A DNA stretch of 64,000 nt, from contig JAMPIQ010000003.1 in NCBI GenBank assembly GCA_024699855.1, forward strand, positions 496,001 through 560,000, read 5' to 3'. Below are positions 57,492 to 64,000 of this stretch, one piece after another (position 1 is the first letter of the stretch; every line of letters begins with the position of its first letter). The notes below the pieces were generated by a model. That model did not search any database, had not been told where the DNA came from, and was given only the letters and a program-made list of their open reading frames with translations. The DNA is from Aphelenchoides besseyi. Its lineage: Eukaryota; Nematoda; Chromadorea; Rhabditida; Aphelenchoididae. The position numbers and the translations under genes were made by a program.

Positions 57492-58814
57492 ATGATCAAA
57501 TTCGGTTGGCCGACGTTTGTTACTGGACTTGTTGGCGTCTTGTTTGCAACTTATCTTCTAAGACGACGACGCCAAAAGCGAAGCGAATTGGTGGAAGTTG
57601 GACGCGTTGAACGTTTGTTCATACACCCAATCAAGAGTTGTCGTGGAGTTGAAGTGCGTTGACAATCGTTGTCGATTAAACGAATCTTTTGTTTCAGGTC
57701 GATTTCGTGGATTGTACGCCGCGTGGAGCCGAAAATGGATTCTTGCGAGATCGGGAGTTTTTGATCGTCGACGAAGCGCACGACCATCAGTTTTTGACGG
57801 CACGTGCTCTCCCGTCGTTAGTCTTAGTCGAAGCCGAAGTCGACGCAGACGAATTGCGTGTTCGATTCCCGGGTGAATGGACGGTTCGAGTCGATTTGAA
57901 CGAAGTGACAAGACGAAACGACGTTCGAAAAGCATAGTGAGTTTGAAGATGCAAATAAAAACATTCTTTTAAGTTTACACGAAAACAAACGAACCGACGG
58001 GTTGGATTGCGGCGACTATATTGCTGACGCATTCACCAGATATTTGCGCTTGGAGAACAAAAAACATTGTCGTCTCCTTCGCTTCTCAGAAGACTTGTAC
58101 ACTGAACGTGATTTACTGCCCAGTGATGATGTTTGGGAGAATCCGGTACCGAAGGAGTTTCAGGATCATGTGAGTCGAGAGTTCGAATCTCAGTGACTGG
58201 TTCAGATCTTGTACGCGGATTCAACTTCGTTCACAATCAATACTCGTGGCTCTTTGGAGGATCTGAACTGTCATTTGAAAGACGATGGAATCGAAGTTTG
58301 TTTCTCGAATTGTTTTGTTTCTTTTCCTTCTTAGCCTGTGGATGTTCGTAACTTTCGTCCGGTCATTTTTGTCGATGGACCCGAGGCTTTCGAGGAAGAT
58401 TGGTGGTCGGAAGTTCAAATCGGAGGAGCCAAATTGGTTGCTTTTCGACCATGTTCACGGTAAAACATCCGAGGGCGGCAGTCAGTTGATAGCCGTCAAC
58501 ATTGGTTTTGTTGCAAATGTTCGTGATGACAGCTGAGTAGTTTTTTCGTTTTCAGTTGTGTTCTGACGACCGTAAATCCAGAGAGTGGAATTGCAGACAA
58601 AAAGATGCAACCGCTGAAGAAACTGAAAGAGTTGAGTTTTTCGATAACATCAAACTGATTCTCGGACTTCAGATATCGATTGGCTCCGAAAGGAAAACTG
58701 CGCAAATTCTTCGAACAGAAACCGATCTTTGGAGTTCATTTGGGCGTCCAACAATGTGGAAGAATTCGAGTCGGGGATTCAGTTTTTGTTCGCTACAAAC
58801 CCTCTGCTTTCTGA
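57492..58814 (+). CDS. Mitochondrial amidoxime-reducing component (mARC), MOSC-domain molybdoenzyme
   Basis: Reduces N-hydroxylated compounds at the outer mitochondrial membrane with cytochrome b5 and its reductase, using the molybdenum cofactor. Seven exons (57492-57653, 57698-57936, 57974-58169, 58206-58295, 58335-58459, 58556-58630, 58673-58814) give 342 aa, the normal size. An N-terminal anchor (WPTFVTGLVGVLFATYLL then RRRRQKR) is followed by the MOSC N-terminal barrel (LFIHPIKSCRGVEV), FLRDREFLIVDE, and the MOSC core with NFRPVIFVDG and FRPCSRCVLTTVNPESG. The Cys of RCVLTTV is residue 272, which corresponds to the molybdenum-ligand Cys273 of human mARC1. The C-terminus (FGVHLGVQQCGRIRVGD) is complete. 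It is followed after 111 nt by knl-2, with a poly(A) signal overlapping the stop (TGAATAAAC), so it is probably the first cistron of an operon. Confidence 0.95.
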
Positions 58815-58925
58815 ATAAACTGGGTACTCGACACTAAAAATCGATTGTAACGAAAACTGCGAAGCAACTCGCGGCGTTCATTTTGGCGCTTTTCAGCTTT
58901 CAATTTCTTTTCCATTTGTTTAGCC
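58815..58925 (+). promoter_or_regulatory. Intercistronic spacer between mARC and knl-2
   Basis: AATAAA just after the mARC stop, about 95 nt of T-rich spacer, then TTTGTTTAG directly before CC-ATG of knl-2. This is an operon-type arrangement with a trans-splice acceptor (AG at 58922-58923). Confidence 0.6.
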
Positions 58926-61632
58926 ATGGATTTAAACGATACGGCCGAATTTCTGAACGATCTACAGCCGAGAGTAAGTCGACATCTATTCCCGAAGATT
59001 CAGTTGTGATCTTTTCAGCGAAACCGCAAGAAGGCTCCCGAACTGCCTTCACCAATCAAACTCGTGTGTTGGCGTCTCAATTTCAAGCGTTTGGTTGAGA
59101 AGTCGGGCGGTTTGTTTCACGATGTTGCTCTTTGCATCGAAGGCGTTCGTACGGACAATGGTAAGAAAGTGGTTTTTGACAATTGAACTTCTCTTCAGGC
59201 AACCACTGGACCACTTCCGAGATCTACGAACTGATCGACAGTCGACTCGTGAAAACGAAGTCGACGGTCTACGAACTGGTGGGCAAAATGGAAAAAACGT
59301 TGAGTTTGCAACGTGAGTTCGGCGCTTCAATTCATTTTCCATTTTCGATTTCAGGTGGTTTTCCTCATGAACTGATCGACAAATTCGCCAACGGCTTTCC
59401 GGACGATTGGTACGTGGAGCTTCGCAAGTTCATTGATTTTGGGTTTGTTCTTTTCGTTTGCATTTTTGATGTGCTCTTTTAGTCGTCGAGAACTGCAGAA
59501 TCATCAGAATTCACAGCAGCCAGTGGTTCAATTCCAAGCTTCCGACTCGAATGAATCCACTCGAAAACGCTCTCAAAACTTCGAAGATTCAGCGCCGCCC
59601 GAAAAGCAGCGTTTGAGTCAACGATTTCAAGACGACGACGATCAATCCTTCGACTTCGCGTGGCCCTCGGACTTCGATCTTCCCGAACGACTCTCGGAAG
59701 TTGACGGTAATCCACGGGATTCTTTTCTTATTCATTCGTCTTTTCAGAAGAACCGCAAACTTCGGGAATGGAATTAACTAATCGAAATAGTTTGCAAGTA
59801 GATTCACGAGGTAATTGATTACCAGAGCTATTTAGTGGACTTCCATAGACCACAATATTGAGCTTATCGCTTCTTTTCAGAACACACTTCAATTCCCGAC
59901 CCATTTGAAACTCCACGTCGTTTGACTCGATCGTCTGCTCGTCTTCAAACTTCCCAGCGTACTTCTGCACCAGTCACTCCACCGAATCGACAGAAACGTG
60001 GACGCAGATCCAAACGCGATTCTGACTTCTTCACACCGCAAACTCCCGAGTTGAATCGTTCGAAACGTGGTCGTTTGTTGAAACCGCGACTGGCGTTTGG
60101 AGAGCGAATCGTCTACAACTCCATGGGCGAACCGATCAAACTGCGAAAGTCTACAACAACCACGCACTTGACGAACACCGACTCCAAAACGTTGAATGCT
60201 ATTGCCAATGGATTGCATTTGCAGAAGGCCGAGACGCCCAAACAAATCGAACGACGATTGCAATCTGTGCACCAGATCAAGAAACCGAAGCGTCGAGAAT
60301 CACAGAGCAAAAGTGCTCTACGAAAACTTTTGGAATACAAGTCGGATTCGGATCACGAAGAAGCAACACCGTTAGCGGCACGAAAACCGCAACTTGGACG
60401 TCGAGTTGTCGAAAGCGACGATGAAGAGGATACCAGCGATCATCGAGAGGACTCGATTGCCAGTCGAACTCGTCAGCGAACAAAGCGACAACGTAAGTGA
60501 CCACCATTAAACAACTCATCTCATTTTATGTAGCAAACAAAGTTAAACGACGAGCTTCCGATACAAAGACGTTGAAACGAAAGCTTCGACAATCGCCAGC
60601 AAAACCGCGACGTTCATCTTTTCCAGCAACCAGATCACAAACTAATCAAGCAACAAAGTCTTCGAGAACTTCGACTAAACGATCGGAAACCTCAAAGACG
60701 CAATCTTTGGCTTTCGCGACTCCAAAACCGAAGAGAAAACGTTGGGGCGAAAAGGAAAAGGCAGATTTGAAGGTGAGTTAACGTCTCGAAATTGTGATTG
60801 AATGTAATCTTTCAGACGGGATTCAGACTTTTCAATCCAATTGAAGAAGAAGATTGGAACCGTTTGGTCGAGATTCTGCCCGTCGATTGGACGGTCGAGG
60901 AAGTGAAAGCACAAGCAAAAGTAATGCGTCTGAAGCCCGTGGTTCTGAACAACCAAAACAAAAACAGTCAATCGACCGATCTGTTGGACAGAATCAAACG
61001 TCTGATGGTTAGTGGTAAGATGCCGGCAAAAGGAACATTGAAACGCGAAGAGTTGGAAGACGCGATTCAAGACTTTTTGTGCAAACAAAACTTTGTTGAG
61101 AATGAATCGAACGATCAACTGGAGAATTCGATGGATGAAGACGAGGTTAGTGACAACCAAATTAACAATACCAACGAAGTTTTAGTTCTTGGACGAAGCA
61201 CTACGCAACTACGGACTGGACGACAGCATCCGTGTGGCCACAGATCGAATGTTCACTCCGTCAAAACGAATGTTCTTTCCGAAACCGATTTTTATGAGTC
61301 GGCGTCGCAGTAGTATGATGGCCGCTCAGTCGGTGGGCGATGAGTTTGTGTTGCCAAACAGGTAAACAATCCAAAAGTTGATTTATTTGAAATGATATTG
61401 CAGAGATAAGGACCAGCGATTTCGACGTCAATATCGAGCTCAACAATACAACAAGCGAAATGGACGTAAACAACGTGAAGACGAAGAAGATGATAGCAAA
61501 GCGAATACCGATGGAACGAATGATACCATGGAATCGACCATCGTCTACGAACAATCTCCCATCACTCCAATTCGCTGCACTTCCGCCGCTTCGACCGTTC
61601 TCGATGTTTCAGTAATGGGCATTTCATTATAA
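58926..61632 (+). CDS. knl-2: KNL-2 / MIS18BP1, CENP-A deposition factor with SANTA and Myb/SANT domains
   Basis: Brings the centromeric histone CENP-A to chromatin; in nematodes it works on holocentric chromosomes. Eleven exons (58926-58973, 59019-59160, 59199-59312, 59355-59442, 59483-59706, 59748-59810, 59881-60492, 60534-60772, 60816-61145, 61186-61361, 61404-61632) give 754 aa. The SANTA domain spans about residues 34-128: CWRLNF, NHWTTSEIYELIDSRLVKT, TVYELVGKM, then RGFPHELIDKFANGFPDDWY, all expected marks. A long disordered, Ser/Arg/Lys-rich middle has an acidic patch (QDDDDQSFDFAW) and several TP/SP sites. A Myb/SANT-type domain at about 499-550 (KRWGEKEKADLKTGFRLF ... DWNRLVEILPVDWTVEEV) follows. 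The order SANTA then Myb is that of vertebrate MIS18BP1. It is the second cistron after mARC. Identification by domain pair is strong. Confidence 0.92.
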
Positions 61633-61900
61633 TTTTTTTGCTGTTTCGAAGAAACTTTCTTTATATCACTTGTTGTATACCTTTTGAATCATGATCCCAA
61701 ATTAAAAAACGGTTCAACCAAAAAACGACTATATTGAGCAATGAGGCTCTTCGGATTCACTTTCAGCGTCTTTTAATTACCCTCCACTTTAAAATTGGGA
61801 GGTTTTGCGCGTCGCAACCGAAACCGATTCTCTTTGTTCAACTTACACGGTTGTTGCGATTTCAACGGGCATCTTTGTAGTCTGAACGTCAACAAATCGA

Positions 61901-63788
61901 ATGGCACTTTTGGACTTCAAGCGCACGGACATCCAACGTGCCACCGCCGAACGTCGACGTGCACATTTAGAACAAGTGGTCGTGTTGTTTCGTTTGTATG
62001 CCTTTATTACGATTGCGTTAGCAGTTTCGGCGGCCTTAAGCGCCGTTTTCATTGTTCCACTTTTGTACACACAAGCACAATACGCTCAGAACGAACTTCA
62101 AGACGACGTTGATTTCTGTTTGCAACGAACGGCGACGTTGAATGTTCGTGTTGATATGGTGAGTTCAAGAGCATTCAATTGAGGTACCAGTGAATTCAGC
62201 TCGACGGTCGACGTGTGAAACGCAATCTCGCAAAAAGAAAACGAAAGAAACCATCGGCTTCTGATTACGCCGAATTCGATCGACCGCCCGGAATTTCGCC
62301 CGCGAAGATTTCGAGTCGTCGAATCGAAGCTCATGGCACACAAACACACAACGGAGGTAACCACGTTAAGAGGTGAAGTTAAACTTCGGATTTAGCGTAT
62401 GAATTTGGCGACGGTACAATGGATCCCTATGTTTTTGATCACTATTCCGGTTATGGAAGCCCAGTAGCTGTGCGTGAGTCTTGTTGTTCATGTGGAATGG
62501 GTCCAATCGGTGAACCGGGTGGCCAAGGTATTTTCATCGGATTTCTCTGTCAAGTTGTATTTTAGGACCAGACGGTGAACCCGGATTAGGTTGTATTGAT
62601 GGTCTATGATTTTACTTTTAAATTTTTATCTTAAGATGGAAGACCCGGAAGAAACGGCAGAAATGGAGTGGATGCGTAAGAAAAAACTGGATGACAAAAA
62701 TGTGATTTCAAATTTCAGATTGCCGGGACAACAAACTACAGAAGAAGACTTTTGTTTTGGTAATTGACATTTTTGAGTCCACTTATTATCTTGTAGATTG
62801 TCCGAGAGCACCGGCTGGCTTTCCAGGTAATTTTTATGTTTTTTGGCTTCAATTGATTATCAATTGCAGGAGTTCCGGGTTTAAAAGGCCCAGTTGGTAA
62901 GAGATTAAGATATTAAATGCTAACGATTCCATATAGGAGATCCCGGTCTTCCCGGTAAGTTAATGCTGATTGAGTCCGTTTTGACTAGTTTTTATGCGAA
63001 CCGGGTACCACGCACGGTCGAGGACCTCCGGGGGTTAGTTTTTGATGCTGAATCGTCAGCTTGTTGGTTGTAGGTTCAAGGAAAAATGGGCGTTCAAGGC
63101 AAACCCGGTTTGTTAACAATTGAAGGCAAACAATCGATTTGTTTAGGCAGAGATGGACCGCCGGGAGAGCGAGGCAAGTGACGAGATTATTCGTTTAATT
63201 ACTGTTAATCTTTAGGTCGTCCAGGAAAACTGATAATTGTCGACGGACCAATTGGAGCTCCAGGTGCGTTAGAACGAAGATAGTGGATTCTGTTTTCACT
63301 TAGGACCACGTGGCATTGACGGATTGCCGGGTGGTGAGTTCAGTTTTCGTTAATTAGTTAAGATCTTCAAATTGCAGTTCCCGGGTCACCAGGATCGTAA
63401 GTGTTGTTTTCAATGCGACAATCTCACTTGAACTTAAGACCGGGATCCGCGGGACTTCAAGGCCCACCAGTTTGTTCATTTTCTTGATAATTCTAATTAG
63501 TTTTATTAGGGACCAGCGGGCGAAGAAGGCGAAGTTGGAGAACCAGGATCCGACGGAGTGAGTTTTTTTGAAGCACTGAAAACAACCTTGAATTCAAATT
63601 TAGCTTCCCGGCAACCCAGTAAGAGAGCGTGACAACTCACTACTAATGACATTTAAGGGATTTCCTGGAGTACCCGGTGGAAAAGGTTTGTGTTCAAACG
63701 GTCAAATTCTCGGTTAATCTCAGCACTTTAAGGTTCTTGTCGCCATTGTCCGATACCAAAAGTCGCTCCCGGTTATTATCTTTTTTAG
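61901..63788 (+). CDS. Cuticle collagen with Gly-X-Y region split into micro-exons
   Basis: Structural protein of the cuticle. The N-terminal exon (61901-62158) carries the nematode cuticle-collagen domain: FRLYAFITIALAVSAALSAV, LLYTQAQYAQNELQDDVDFC. The second (62200-62356) has the processing site RRVKR. The third (62396-62527) has a Cys cluster (ESCCSCGMG) before the first Gly-X-Y repeats. The rest of the triple helix is spread over about 16 exons of 15-48 nt (for example 62566-62589, 62937-62954, 63604-63618), ending with 63733-63788 (GSCRHCPIPKVAPGYYLF). Total is about 366 aa. The intron after 63173 uses a GC donor (GCAAGT). The exon near 62996-63033 lacks an AG acceptor: TTTTAT precedes it where TTTTAG would keep Gly-X-Y in phase, so a base change or sequence error at 62995 is likely. 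AATAAA follows the stop at about 63791. Confidence 0.88.
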
Positions 63789-64000
63789 TCAAATAAACTC
63801 ATTTATTAACACTTCAACTACTCATTGCTCTAAATTTTCGACTACTTAACAAGAACGGCGGTTGAGTTCCAAACGGGTGTTCTTCAGTGGACCGGAGCTT
63901 TCGGTCTTTGAATTAGGTTTCAGAGTCGACCAAAAAGAAGTTCGTTTTCAATTTCCGACTGAAAACTAAAGTTTCGGAGGAGGATCAAACAGCAAATTCT
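63789..64000. other. Intergenic, possible end of a convergent gene
   Basis: After the collagen poly(A) signal the minus strand has a GTTTTCAG acceptor near 63957-63964 followed by short open stretches that reach a stop. It may be the last exon of a gene outside the window, but no frame is convincing. Confidence 0.3.

Overview
The window is nuclear DNA of a nematode. The evidence is a cuticle collagen with the nematode N-terminal domain, introns mostly 38-60 nt long ending in TTTCAG or TTTTAG, acceptor-like TTTNAG sites a few bases upstream of several start codons (the mark of spliced-leader trans-splicing), and tightly spaced same-strand gene pairs that look like operons. I cannot name the species; the gene style suits a compact, rhabditid-like genome. 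All gene models were built by hand from splice signals. Those given with a protein length keep one frame through every junction and sum to whole codons.

Left arm (0.7-10.5 kb), gene-rich: a 99-aa membrane protein and the class III PI3-kinase VPS34 form a likely operon on the minus strand. A 1261-aa HEAT-repeat protein, perhaps condensin-II D3-like, diverges from them. A secreted fungal-type GH16 protein follows on the minus strand, and its catalytic motif is ruined.

Middle (11.5-46 kb), repeat-rich: 11.5-23.1 kb is a diverged tandem satellite with longer duplicated blocks. 23.2-30.0 kb is a second, nearly identical satellite of about 603 bp in at least 11 copies, ending in a 100-N assembly gap that truncates a NADAR-domain gene. 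Next come an LTR element keeping only env (broken) and a decayed Ty3/Gypsy element. That relic was invaded by a fold-back element, a solo LTR and a fresh, apparently complete Gypsy element (identical 142-bp LTRs, GACTG target duplication, open gag-protease and pol). A second fold-back element carries two tRNA-like remnants facing each other. After it lie a frame of about 190 codons interrupted only by TGA, and a 37-aa membrane peptide.

Right arm (46-64 kb), gene-rich again: BPHL-type hydrolase (-), TMEM216-like ciliary protein (-), a small secreted helical protein (-), a zinc-finger protein (+), TRAPPC3/Bet3 (-), a NADAR-like protein with a disordered tail (+), a TauE/SafE-type membrane protein (+), a mitochondrial amidoxime-reducing component (mARC) and the CENP-A loading factor KNL-2/MIS18BP1 as a probable operon (+), and a cuticle collagen whose Gly-X-Y region is cut into micro-exons (+).

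The genes do not form one pathway. They cover membrane traffic (VPS34, TRAPPC3), chromosome biology (KNL-2 and possibly the HEAT protein), small-molecule metabolism (mARC, BPHL, TauE) and secreted or cuticle proteins. The most unusual items are the inactivated GH16 protein, the NADAR-like protein lacking its catalytic glutamate, the tRNA-bearing fold-back element, the env-only retroelement, the TGA-only frame and the micro-exon collagen.
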